The position numbers and the translations under genes were made by a program. The notes under the pieces are model-generated. The model saw nothing but the letters and a program-made list of their open reading frames with translations, was not told the origin of the DNA and ran no database searches. Of a DNA stretch of 64,000 bases, positions 1-7,550 are shown piece after piece. Position 1 is the stretch's first letter; every line of letters starts with the position of its first letter. Source of the DNA: Terriglobia bacterium (lineage in GTDB: Bacteria > Acidobacteriota > Terriglobia > Terriglobales > Acidobacteriaceae); assembly GCA_020073385.1 (NCBI GenBank), contig JAIQFH010000045.1, positions 1 to 64,000 of the forward strand, given 5' to 3'.

Positions 1-1793
1 ATTTGGTGAAGAGTGTGGGGTTCTATCCCTGAGCGCATGGCGCGGCGGGTGTCGATCAAGCCGTGTGCAACAGGCGAATCCGCAGTAAGTCCAGATTGGC
101 CCGCCCGTACATTTGACGTTTGATCAGTTTCAGGCGATGAATGTGACCTTCGACGGGTCCGGTGCTCCAAGAGAACTTGAGCGCAGCTCGCACGGCGGCT
201 TCATCGCGTTGTAATTCCAGGGCAAATCGTGCCAGCGGAGATTGGCGAGCCGCCTTGCGCCAAAACAGCCAGGCGGCTTCGTTGCGTTCCCGCATCATGC
301 GGTAAAACTGCTGGGCTAGTTCCGCGGTGATGGCAATCTCGGGAGAAAGCCCGCAAAGGGTTTGGGTGAATTTCTGTTGCGCGGGGGTTGGATCGCGGAC
401 GAAGCCGAGCAAGAGCGCACTCGCTTGCCGCGGACTAGGACGTTTCCAGGGTGGTGGAAGCGAACGCGGGGAACAGTGCCCACGGACTCCGAAGCGCACA
501 CGGAACCAGCGGCGCAACGTGACCACGGCAAAGCCCGCTCCCTGAGCCCGTAGTTCGCGCCACAATTGGCTGCGATTGTGACAACCTTCCGCCCACCGCA
601 TTTCTAAATACGAGAGCCAACGGTCCGCGGCGGAGCGCCGTTGCGTGACTTGGCGCTCAGGAAACTGTCCGGCAAGCAACCAACCACGTACGGTCTTGCG
701 GTTCAGTCCGAGTTGCAAGGCGATGGCCCTTTTGGAAACGCCTTGCTCATGCAACTCGACCACTTGTTGGTAGCGGTTGAATCGCCCCTGTCGACGTACG
801 CGGCTGAGTTGCGGCGAGCCTATGGAAGTTGTGTTTGGAAGAAGGGGGAGAGAAGGAACTACGCGAGTCGGAGTGGATTGCCGGAACGCTTCTTCAATCA
901 GCGGCCCGTGTCGTGTCAAAACACGCTCCACCGCTTCGCGCAGATTGCGCAGCAAGTGAAAGCGGTCGGCAACCTGGATCGCATGAGGAGCACCTTTCCG
1001 GGCTGCTTCCGCATAGGCCCCAGCGCGATCACGGCTGATGATTTCCGGCGGAGCATGAGCACGCAGCCATTCGGTGACGGTCTGCGATTGCCGATCCGGC
1101 AGCAGATCCACGACGCAACGCCGCTCCAAGTCGCACACCATGGTCCCGTAGCGCTGCCCTTTGCGCCACGCCCAGTCGTCGATACCCAGCACCCGATGCG
1201 CTACCGGAGCCGACTGCTGTGCCATGCGGCGGAGATGACGCAGCAGTGTGTCGCCACTCACCATCAGACCCAACCTCTGTGCGGTGCGAGCACCGGCTTC
1301 TCCGCCCAAGGCCAGTCCTAACCAGAACAAAGCCTGGGCCATGCGCTGTGTGCGTCGGGCGTAGGTGGCGGCCGTCTGGGGCAGTCGTTCGGTGAAGATA
1401 CGCCGGGCACACTCATCGGTATTGCAGAAGAAACGGCGCGTTCGCAATCGAACCTCAACCGGAATGCCGTTCCATGGCAGGTCGGCTAATCGCCGCTCGT
1501 AATAACTATGGATATGGCGGGAGAACCGAGCGCAGCCGGGACATGGCACCTCCCGACGCGCCGCCCGCAAGACCAGCGTGATGTGGTCGCCTTGCGCGAG
1601 CAACTCCTCCACTTGAACTTCTGCAGGACACGGCGACAGCGACCGGTTCATAAAGGAACCGAAAAACCGCCTCAGCCTCTCAGCTTATCCTGCAAAGCTC
1701 GAATCACTGACTAACTTGACTGGTACAGAGCGTTCCCAGGGCCCCCGCGATACTCTTCACCAAATGTGCGGAAGATCCGCTTTTGGGTGACCC
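1..1793 (-). mobile_element. ISL3-family insertion sequence, left end cut by the window
   Basis: A single transposase gene lies between inverted ends. ATTTGGTGAAGAGT at 1-14 is matched perfectly, inverted, at 1752-1765. On the right side the sequence continues to a GGGTGACCC palindrome at 1785-1793, which I infer to be the outer tip of the right inverted repeat. The matching left tip would then lie before position 1, so no target-site duplication can be checked. The transposase is full length, so the element may still be active or recently active. Confidence 0.8.
56..1651 (-). CDS. ISL3 family transposase
   Basis: This 531-residue protein is a DDE transposase of the ISL3 (COG3464) type that would cut and rejoin the element ends. 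An N-terminal zinc-finger-like segment carries CPGC at residues 37-40 and further cysteines at 76 and 81. The catalytic core starts with GIDDWAWRKG (Asp158/159), has a second acidic site in SRDRAGAY (Asp208) and the final Glu in GPVEGHIHR (about 501). A helix-turn-helix-like segment (RAIALQLGLNRKTV) is inserted in the middle, as in the longer ISL3 transposases. It fills the element and has no accessory gene. I see no strong ribosome binding site before the ATG. The reading frame shows no break. Confidence 0.93.
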   Translation of the reverse strand: MNRSLSPCPAEVQVEELLAQGDHITLVLRAARREVPCPGCARFSRHIHSYYERRLADLPWNGIPVEVRLRTRRFFCNTDECARRIFTERLPQTAATYARRTQRMAQALFWLGLALGGEAGARTAQRLGLMVSGDTLLRHLRRMAQQSAPVAHRVLGIDDWAWRKGQRYGTMVCDLERRCVVDLLPDRQSQTVTEWLRAHAPPEIISRDRAGAYAEAARKGAPHAIQVADRFHLLRNLREAVERVLTRHGPLIEEAFRQSTPTRVVPSLPLLPNTTSIGSPQLSRVRRQGRFNRYQQVVELHEQGVSKRAIALQLGLNRKTVRGWLLAGQFPERQVTQRRSAADRWLSYLEMRWAEGCHNRSQLWRELRAQGAGFAVVTLRRWFRVRFGVRGHCSPRSLPPPWKRPSPRQASALLLGFVRDPTPAQQKFTQTLCGLSPEIAITAELAQQFYRMMRERNEAAWLFWRKAARQSPLARFALELQRDEAAVRAALKFSWSTGPVEGHIHRLKLIKRQMYGRANLDLLRIRLLHTA

Positions 1794-2150
1794 CTGAGGA
1801 TGCAGGACCAAAATCAACACCCCACGATTTTTTGGCGAGTAACGTTTTCATGCAACCGAGCGACACACCGCGAACCAATCGTGCTGCATACACAAACCGA
1901 AACAGGATTGACACACCAAGAGATAGCCGGACGCGTATGCGATGCCAGACCTCAGCCAGTTTGCAGCGAGTACCACTCCCCCGGTCATCTGGAGTTATTG
2001 GATCGAGTGGAATGGCTTGGAGACGAAGGCTATTTGACATGAGGCGTACTCCGGCCCTAATGTGGGCATGAGCACGTTATATCAGCCACGGCTAGCACCG
2101 TGGCTTTCCTCTTTTGTGATTAAATCATGGCGGTCAAGTGGAGGGATACT
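1794..2150. other. Gene-free stretch next to the insertion sequence
   Basis: No convincing gene is seen. A plus-strand reading at 1800-2042 contains a short string, THQEIAGRV, that resembles the start of the recognition helix-turn-helix of Crp-family regulators, but the flanking residues do not continue the fold. It may be a decayed gene remnant into which the insertion sequence landed. The 3' part (from about 2060) should hold the promoter of the small membrane protein that follows. Confidence 0.35.
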
Positions 2151-2438
2151 ATGCCGCTCTGGTTTGTGATTGCTGCTATGGCCATCGTGCTCGCTTTACA
2201 GACCGTCAGTGTTTATATGGGTTATTTCCCGAAGCGTGTTTTGATCCCTACGCTGCTGCTTGGCGGACTTCTCATCCTTGCCGCTTACTATCACTCCTGG
2301 TGGATTGTGATGTGCGCGTTTTTCCTGTGGCTCTATAAATACATGCAGAATGAGTTTGACGGCCTAAAAGAACGTCTGACGAGAATTGAAGCCAAGATGG
2401 ATGCTATTTCTTCTTCCACCGAGCCCGAGCAGCCCTAG
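2151..2438 (+). CDS. Small membrane protein with C-terminal helix
   Basis: The product is about 95 residues. I chose the ATG at 2151 because GGAGGG lies five bases upstream; an in-frame ATG at 2127 has no such site. Two to three hydrophobic segments (starting PLWFVIAAMAIVLAL, then IPTLLLGGLLILAAYY, then WWIVMCAFFLWLY) are followed by a charged helix with coiled-coil character (EFDGLKERLTRIEAKMDAI). No known family is recognised. The last 35 bases overlap the 3' end of the convergent gene at 2404-2685. Confidence 0.6.
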   Translation: MPLWFVIAAMAIVLALQTVSVYMGYFPKRVLIPTLLLGGLLILAAYYHSWWIVMCAFFLWLYKYMQNEFDGLKERLTRIEAKMDAISSSTEPEQP

Positions 2439-2685
2439 CAGCGACTTTTCGACGCTGTTCCTTGGTCATAGTCTTGAGACGGCGCTTCCCGCCGATCTGA
2501 CCACCCTTGCGACCGATAGCAGCCATGTATGCGGAGAGATTGGCTGGTGCCGTTGCTATGGGAGGCTGTACCTCTTGAGGTTCTGGCGTGTCGCTTGTCG
2601 AGTGCTCTACGATCCACTTGGCAAGCTGGTTGGGATCGCGCGGACGTTTTCCTTTTCCGACTGTCACACGTCCATCATGCCACAT
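2404..2685 (-). CDS. Small basic conserved hypothetical protein
   Basis: This 93-residue protein has a variable, proline-rich middle and a strongly basic Ala/Arg/Lys tail (AAIGRKGGQIGGKRR then RKVAARAARARWKKK). Tails of this kind suggest nucleic-acid binding, but that is an inference. It is convergent with the preceding gene and overlaps its end. The start at 2685 lacks a clear ribosome binding site. Function is unknown. Confidence 0.55.
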   Translation of the reverse strand: MWHDGRVTVGKGKRPRDPNQLAKWIVEHSTSDTPEPQEVQPPIATAPANLSAYMAAIGRKGGQIGGKRRLKTMTKEQRRKVAARAARARWKKK

Positions 2686-2713
2686 GTCGGATGCTAAAGC
2701 GAGACTGTGAATA

Positions 2714-3319
2714 TTGAAACTGACCCACTACCCTACGGTGACGCTGTCGGTGGCGAATCTCAATGTGTTGGTGCAGGTAAACGCGTGCGTGGCCCCGGGA
2801 AATTCTCCGTGCGCTGTGTTTTATGCCAATCCCGTGCCGCTCGCGCAACAGGTGTTGCAGCAGGTGTCGGGGGCCGGGCAGATCTCCACGGGGCAATCGT
2901 TTCAACCGGTCGTGGTACGGGTGGTGGACTCGGCGGCGTCTCCACACCCGGTGCTGGCCGCGCCTGTGAGTTTCCTGACGACAGTCCTGCGGCCCGGTGG
3001 GACGGTGCCGGGTGTGGGTAGCGGAGACACCAATCCGGGCAACCCGGCCATGCCAGTGATCCTGAAAGTCACGCAGACCAACACGACTACCGACGCCAAT
3101 GGTCTGGCGAACCTTTCGCCCACGGGCGGGGGCTTCAGCGCCCCGGTCGAAGTCGATGTCCAGTCCACGGCCGGAACGAATGCCGTGCTTGACGATCCTT
3201 TGCTGATATTCCCCGCGACTTCGTATGGGAATGGCAGTGCCGGGACGAAACCTCCGATCATGCTCCGTCCGATCCGGGCACCGTTGTTTCGGGACGAGAT
3301 CGGCACTGGACAGCGCTGA
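2714..3319 (+). pseudogene. Fragment of a large secreted Ig-like domain protein
   Basis: The 201-residue reading has the look of the C-terminal part of large acidobacterial Ig-like repeat proteins: Thr/Val/Pro-rich beta-strand segments such as SFQPVVVRVVDS and TTDANGLANLSPTGGGFS. There is no signal peptide and the only start is a TTG directly after an in-frame stop at 2708-2710, so the 5' part is missing. I read it as a truncated remnant rather than a working gene. Its position near the insertion sequence fits a degraded region. Confidence 0.55.
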
Positions 3320-3593
3320 ACCACCGGGTGTGGGATTCCGACAATTTGGGTCTGTCGCGTTGGCGCACGACCGATGGCGTTATGCATTTGCGGCTGGAAG
3401 AGCCGTTGTTGTTTTTTCATTCCTGATACCAGGAAGGATCCCAGGGGCGCGTACGGGAGATGAGGTGTGGGTGCTGGCAACGATTCCGCGCAAAGGGCCG
3501 CCACGGCCGATCGCGCTGGGTTAAGAAGGCTGGGGCTGGGGAAATTCAGCGGGTCGAAGTGAAGTAGGGTTCTTCCTTTTTTTACCTATTTTT
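3320..3593. other. Gene-free stretch
   Basis: Short open frames exist on the plus strand up to about 3524 (for example one ending DEVWVLATIPRKG...), but none has a credible start, length or family match. They may be further debris of the preceding fragment. The stretch ends at the palindromic repeat starting at 3594. Confidence 0.4.
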
Positions 3594-3715
3594 GTTGTCA
3601 TCCTGAGCCGCGACTTTTGGCGGCGAAGGACCTGTGCAACCTTGTTGCACGACATCGCCGCTGTCGGCGGTTGCATAGGTCCTTCGCGGCAAAGAACGCC
3701 GCTCAGGATGACAAC
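3594..3715. repeat. Palindromic dispersed repeat, copy 1 (GTTGTCATCCTGAGC ends)
   Basis: A 122-bp imperfect palindrome whose 15-bp ends, GTTGTCATCCTGAGC and its complement, match perfectly. An inner pair of arms (GAAGGACCTGTGCAAC against TTGCATAGGTCCTTC) is also conserved. Related copies occur at 6034-6152 and 6585-6704 and a half copy at 12462-12494. It encodes no protein and resembles a REP/MITE-type element. Confidence 0.85.
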
Positions 3716-3781
3716 GCGTTTGTGAGTTGAGCAGCTTTCGACGGACTGTCACTTCTTGCTTTTTCGACAAACCCTTATTTC

Positions 3782-5998
3782 TTACTTCGTCCATTCATCT
3801 ACCCAGTCGTTTACCGTTTTGTACCAGAGCTGGGAATTTTGTGGCTTCAGGACCCAGTGGCCTTCGTCGGGAAAATACAGCATCTTGGACGGAACGCCTT
3901 CCATCTGCAGCGTGGTGAAAAGCTGGAAGCCTTCGCTCACGTCTAAGCGATAATCTCGCTGGCCGTGGATAACCAGCGTGGGCGTCTTGAAATTCTTGGC
4001 GTACTGGTGCGGGGACCACTTCACGTAGCTCTCGCGGTTGTCGTAGGGGGTGCCTTTGAACTCCCAGTTGTTGAACCAGAGTTCTTCGGTCGTGCCCCAG
4101 GCAGACTCGGCGTTGAACATGCCGTCGTGCGACACCAGGCATTTGAAGCGATCGGTGTGGCCGAGGATCCAGTTGATGGCGTATCCGCCGTAGCTGGCGC
4201 CGAGGGCGCACTCGCGGGTCTTGTCGATGAACGGATACGTTTGCTCGGCGTAGTCGAGGCCCTTCATCAGGTCTTCGAAGGGAGCGCCGCCCCAGTCGCC
4301 GTTGATGGCGTCGATGAACTTCTGGCCGTATCCGGTCGAGCCGTGGAAGTTGATCATGATGACGACGTATCCCTGATTGCCGGAGCTTGGTGCGGCGAAG
4401 AGTTCGGGGTTCCAGCGGAAGGACCAGTCGTCTCCCCAGGCGCCTTGGGGTCCGCCGTGGATCAGGAACTTGACGGGATATTTTTTGGTGGCGTCGAAGT
4501 TCGGAGGCTTGACGAGGAAGCCTTGAACCTTGTCGTTGTGCGCACCTTTGAACCAGAACGACTCCAACGAAGACATCACGATGCTGGAAAGGAGAGCGTC
4601 GTTGATGTGCGTTAATTTTTCCGGCGGATTCTTGAGCCGCTGAGAGACGTCACCTTGGGATTCAGTCTTATAAATCTCGATCGGAAATGAGATGGCCATT
4701 CGCGTGAAGATGACGCTCTTTCCGTCAGAGGTGAGGGTTAAATCATCGTTGAAGCCCTCCCGGACCACCACGGCAGCATTGAAGTGGTCAGCATCCTTCG
4801 AGTCGCCGTCAACGGTGACGGTTTGATCAAACGGGCGATCAACGGCAAACGAAACCACTGGAGAATCGTCTTGCCACTGGTGCGCGAAATAGACACGTTT
4901 CGAGTCCGGAGACCACGCGAATGTTCCAACCCATGAGTCGAGTCTGTCGGTCATCACTTTCTTCTCGCCGGTTTTGCGGTCGTAGAGCATGAGGCGGAAG
5001 CGGTCGCTCTCGTATCCGGGACGCTGCTGGGCGCGGTAGGCGATGTAGCGGCCGTCGGGGGAATAGAGCGGGGAAGTATCGCTGGCGGGATTGTCGGCGG
5101 TGATGTTCTTGGTCTGTGCCAAAACCTGGACAGGCGAGGCGCCTGTCGCTCCGCTCACCGGGACGATCCATAGGTCGTTGTTTGTCGAAGCTGCCGGATT
5201 CTTTTCGTGATTCGAGGCGTAGCAGATCTCTTTTCCGTCAGGGGAGAAGGCGTAGTCGTCCTGGCCGCCTAGGGAGAAGACGGGCGCGTCGTAGTCGCCG
5301 GGAGTGAGATCCAGCGGCTCGGTAGCGGGCTTTGCGAGGTGTGCGGTGGCGCCGGAGACTTCAACAACTGGCAGGCTCACTACGAACAAGTGAGTCCGCT
5401 TGCCTTCCTTGTAAGCATTCCAGTGGCGATAGAGCAGATGATTGAAGGTCAGCGCCTTGACTTTGGAACTTTCGGCGTCCTTGAGCTTTTTTGCATTACA
5501 CACCGCTTCTGCAGCAGGGGCACCGTCGCACTCGGGATATACGTCTGAAGTGAACAGAATGTTCTTGCCATCCTGCGACCACACTTCGCCGCCAGCCTCG
5601 GTCGCAATTGATGTCAGCCGGCCCCAATCCGTCACTTTGCCGGACGAACCGTCGAAACCAGCGACCCATATTTGCGACCCTTCTTCCTTGGTGGAAATGA
5701 AAGCAAACCGTTTTCCATCCGGCGACCAACGCGGCCGATCTGCCTCCTGACCATCCATAAGCGGCCGTTCCTCTCCTCCGGCGGTGGGGACGATCCAGAC
5801 ATGCGGGGTCTTCGTGTTCGCCGCCAGGTCGACGTCGACCACGCTGAAGATCACCCACTTGCCGTCGGGCGAGACTTGCGGGTCGCCGACGCGCTTCAGC
5901 TTCATCATGTCTTCGAATGTGAAGGGGTGCTTGGCCTGGGCGGCTACTGACAACGCGAACGTTATAAGGGCGAGACAGAGGATGAGAAGACGGCGCAT
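3782..5998 (-). CDS. S9 family serine peptidase (prolyl oligopeptidase type), exported
   Basis: The 738-residue protein is a prolyl-oligopeptidase-family peptidase (acylaminoacyl-peptidase/DPP-like) that probably cleaves short peptides outside the cytoplasm. I chose the ATG at 5998, not an upstream one at 6034, because AAGGAG lies eight bases before it and the product then begins with a signal peptide (RRLLILCLALITFALSVAAQA). A seven-bladed propeller region follows, with repeated SPDGK motifs. The C-terminal alpha/beta-hydrolase domain has GASYGGYA (Ser602), HGQRDYRLD (Asp682) and PDEGHW (His714) as the catalytic triad. It is a single gene flanked on both sides by palindromic repeats. Confidence 0.93.
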   Translation of the reverse strand: MRRLLILCLALITFALSVAAQAKHPFTFEDMMKLKRVGDPQVSPDGKWVIFSVVDVDLAANTKTPHVWIVPTAGGEERPLMDGQEADRPRWSPDGKRFAFISTKEEGSQIWVAGFDGSSGKVTDWGRLTSIATEAGGEVWSQDGKNILFTSDVYPECDGAPAAEAVCNAKKLKDAESSKVKALTFNHLLYRHWNAYKEGKRTHLFVVSLPVVEVSGATAHLAKPATEPLDLTPGDYDAPVFSLGGQDDYAFSPDGKEICYASNHEKNPAASTNNDLWIVPVSGATGASPVQVLAQTKNITADNPASDTSPLYSPDGRYIAYRAQQRPGYESDRFRLMLYDRKTGEKKVMTDRLDSWVGTFAWSPDSKRVYFAHQWQDDSPVVSFAVDRPFDQTVTVDGDSKDADHFNAAVVVREGFNDDLTLTSDGKSVIFTRMAISFPIEIYKTESQGDVSQRLKNPPEKLTHINDALLSSIVMSSLESFWFKGAHNDKVQGFLVKPPNFDATKKYPVKFLIHGGPQGAWGDDWSFRWNPELFAAPSSGNQGYVVIMINFHGSTGYGQKFIDAINGDWGGAPFEDLMKGLDYAEQTYPFIDKTRECALGASYGGYAINWILGHTDRFKCLVSHDGMFNAESAWGTTEELWFNNWEFKGTPYDNRESYVKWSPHQYAKNFKTPTLVIHGQRDYRLDVSEGFQLFTTLQMEGVPSKMLYFPDEGHWVLKPQNSQLWYKTVNDWVDEWTK

Positions 5999-6033
5999 GA
6001 CGGGACTCCTTCGGCAAACGGATGAGTTTAGCA

Positions 6034-6152
6034 CTTGTCATCGTGAGGCGCAGGGTTGGCGGCGGAGGATCTGTGCAACTTGCCGGCGGCATCGGCGCTG
6101 CAGGCGAGTGCATAGGTCCTTCGCGGCAAAGAACGCCGCTCATGATGACAAG
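6034..6152. repeat. Palindromic dispersed repeat, copy 2
   Basis: A second copy of the 120-bp palindrome, here with ends CTTGTCATCGTGAG and CTCATGATGACAAG (one mismatch between arms). The inner CATAGGTCCTTCGCGGCAAA segment is the same as in copies 1 and 3. It lies just upstream of the S9 peptidase gene, so it may overlap that gene's promoter region. Confidence 0.8.
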
Positions 6153-6248
6153 GTTTCTGTAAAGTTCTGGAAATTCTGAGTTTTTGCACAGGGCGATGGT
6201 CATTCGTCACAGACTTGATTACGGCAACAGAGAGAGACTACAGCCACC

Positions 6249-6596
6249 ATGCGGGAGCCAAAGATCTACTTCGTCTACATTCTGTCAAACCGATCTAAGA
6301 CTCTTTACACGGGAATCACAGGAAACCTTATTCAGAGAGTGCGTCGGCACAAATTGGGAATCGCGTCACGCTTCACGACCAAGTACAAGGTTGTCCGACT
6401 GGTGTACTTCGAGCGGTTTGAGGATGTCCACAAGGCGATCGAGCGCGAGAAGGAGATCAAAGGCCGGCTGCGGATCAAGAAGATTGCTTTGATCGTGTCC
6501 GTGAATCCGGCTTGGCGGGATTTGAGTTTGGAGTGGTTTGAGCGGCATCCGTTTCAGCCGGATGCGGATGCGATACAACGTCGATTGTCATCCTGA
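6249..6596 (+). CDS. GIY-YIG domain protein (YhbQ/UPF0213 type)
   Basis: This 115-residue protein is a minimal GIY-YIG nuclease-fold protein. The motif is present as YFVYILSN and LYTGITGNL, followed by the conserved Arg (QRVRRHKLG), and the KAIEREKEIKG and WRDL segments are typical of the single-domain family. The cellular role of this family is unsettled. The final residues (LSS and the TGA stop) are encoded by the first bases of the palindromic repeat at 6585-6704, so the repeat inserted at the very end of the gene and changed its terminus. Confidence 0.9.
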   Translation: MREPKIYFVYILSNRSKTLYTGITGNLIQRVRRHKLGIASRFTTKYKVVRLVYFERFEDVHKAIEREKEIKGRLRIKKIALIVSVNPAWRDLSLEWFERHPFQPDADAIQRRLSS

Positions 6597-6704
6597 GCCG
6601 CGGGGTTTGGCGGCGAAGGACCTGTGCAACTTGCCGACAGTATCGGCGCTGTCGGCAGAATTGCATAGGTCCTTCGCGGCAAAGAGCGCCGCTCAGGATG
6701 ACAA
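6585..6704. repeat. Palindromic dispersed repeat, copy 3
   Basis: A third copy with perfect ends TTGTCATCCTGAGC and complement, closest to copy 1. Its first 12 bases supply the last three codons and the stop of the GIY-YIG gene. The element sits between two convergent genes. Confidence 0.85.
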
Positions 6705-6738
6705 GGCTTGGGGATGACTGGAAGCGGACAGCAGCAAG

Positions 6739-7443
6739 CTATGGCTTTTCTCGGTCGCCGAAAATCGCGGTGCCGATGCGGATGCAGGTCGAGCCTTCTT
6801 CGATGGCTACTGCGAAATCGTGGGACATGCCCATGGAGAGAATTTCCATGGTGATGGAGGGGAGCTTGCGTGAGGCGATTTGGTCGCGCAAAGCGCGCAG
6901 TTTGCGGAAGTAGGGTCGGGCGCCTTCGGGGTCTTCGGTGAAGGGAGGGACGGTCATCAGGCCGCGAAAGTTCAGAGCTTCCAGGCGGGGAGCGGCTGTG
7001 AGCAAGTCTTCCAATTCGGGTGAATCTGGCGCTACACCGCTCTTGGCTGCTTCGCCACCTACGTTGAGCTCAATCAGGACTTGCAGTCTCTTGTTCAACG
7101 CGCGGGCGGCGGCGTCGAGTTTTTCGGCTAGTTTAACGGAGTCAACCGAGTCTATGGCGCTGAAGAGTTCCGCCGCTTTCGCTGCTTTGTTGGTCTGGAG
7201 ATGGCCGATCATGTGCCACTCTGTGCCCACGAGATCGGCCAGGGTGTCGGCTTTGGCGGAGAATTCCTGGACGCGATTTTCGCCGAACAGGCGCAGGCCT
7301 GACTCGTAGGCTTCGCGGATGCGGTCGGGAGGGTGCGTTTTTGTGACCGCAATTAGGGCGACTTCCGAGGGATTCCTTCCTGCGCGCTTGGCGGACTGCG
7401 CGATCTTTGATTGCAGCTTCGCTCTGTTCTCGGGGATTGACAT
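6739..7443 (-). CDS. yggS: Pyridoxal phosphate homeostasis protein (YggS/PROSC family)
   Basis: The 234-residue cytoplasmic protein belongs to the YggS/PLPBP family, which binds pyridoxal 5'-phosphate and buffers vitamin B6 and amino-acid pools without known enzyme activity. The PLP-binding lysine is Lys35 in LIAVTKTH. Other family marks are FGENRVQE, WHMIGHLQTNK, GLMTVPP and SMGMSHDF...IRIGTAIFG near the C-terminus. Length is normal. The gene stands alone; in many bacteria yggS is next to sepF/yggT, which are not seen here. Confidence 0.95.
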   Translation of the reverse strand: MSIPENRAKLQSKIAQSAKRAGRNPSEVALIAVTKTHPPDRIREAYESGLRLFGENRVQEFSAKADTLADLVGTEWHMIGHLQTNKAAKAAELFSAIDSVDSVKLAEKLDAAARALNKRLQVLIELNVGGEAAKSGVAPDSPELEDLLTAAPRLEALNFRGLMTVPPFTEDPEGARPYFRKLRALRDQIASRKLPSITMEILSMGMSHDFAVAIEEGSTCIRIGTAIFGDREKP

Positions 7444-7454
7444 ACAAGAACATT

Positions 7455-7546
7455 CACCACAGAGGACACCCTTCGACTGCGCTCAGGGCAGGCTCAGGGT
7501 CACAAAGGAGTTCTTTCCTCTGTGAACCCGGTGTCTTTCGTGGTTT
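7455..7546. repeat. Imperfect inverted repeat between yggS and the OPT gene
   Basis: Arms ACCACAGAGGACACC and GGTGTCTTTCGTGGT enclose CTTCGACTGCGCTCAGGG, itself a short palindrome-like word. It fills the region upstream of yggS and downstream of the OPT gene. Confidence 0.55.
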
Positions 7547-7550
7547 CAGA

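Noticed and set aside
3225..3524. A 99-codon frame after the Ig-like fragment
   Set aside because: It overlaps the fragment in another frame, has no family match and mixed composition; too weak to call.
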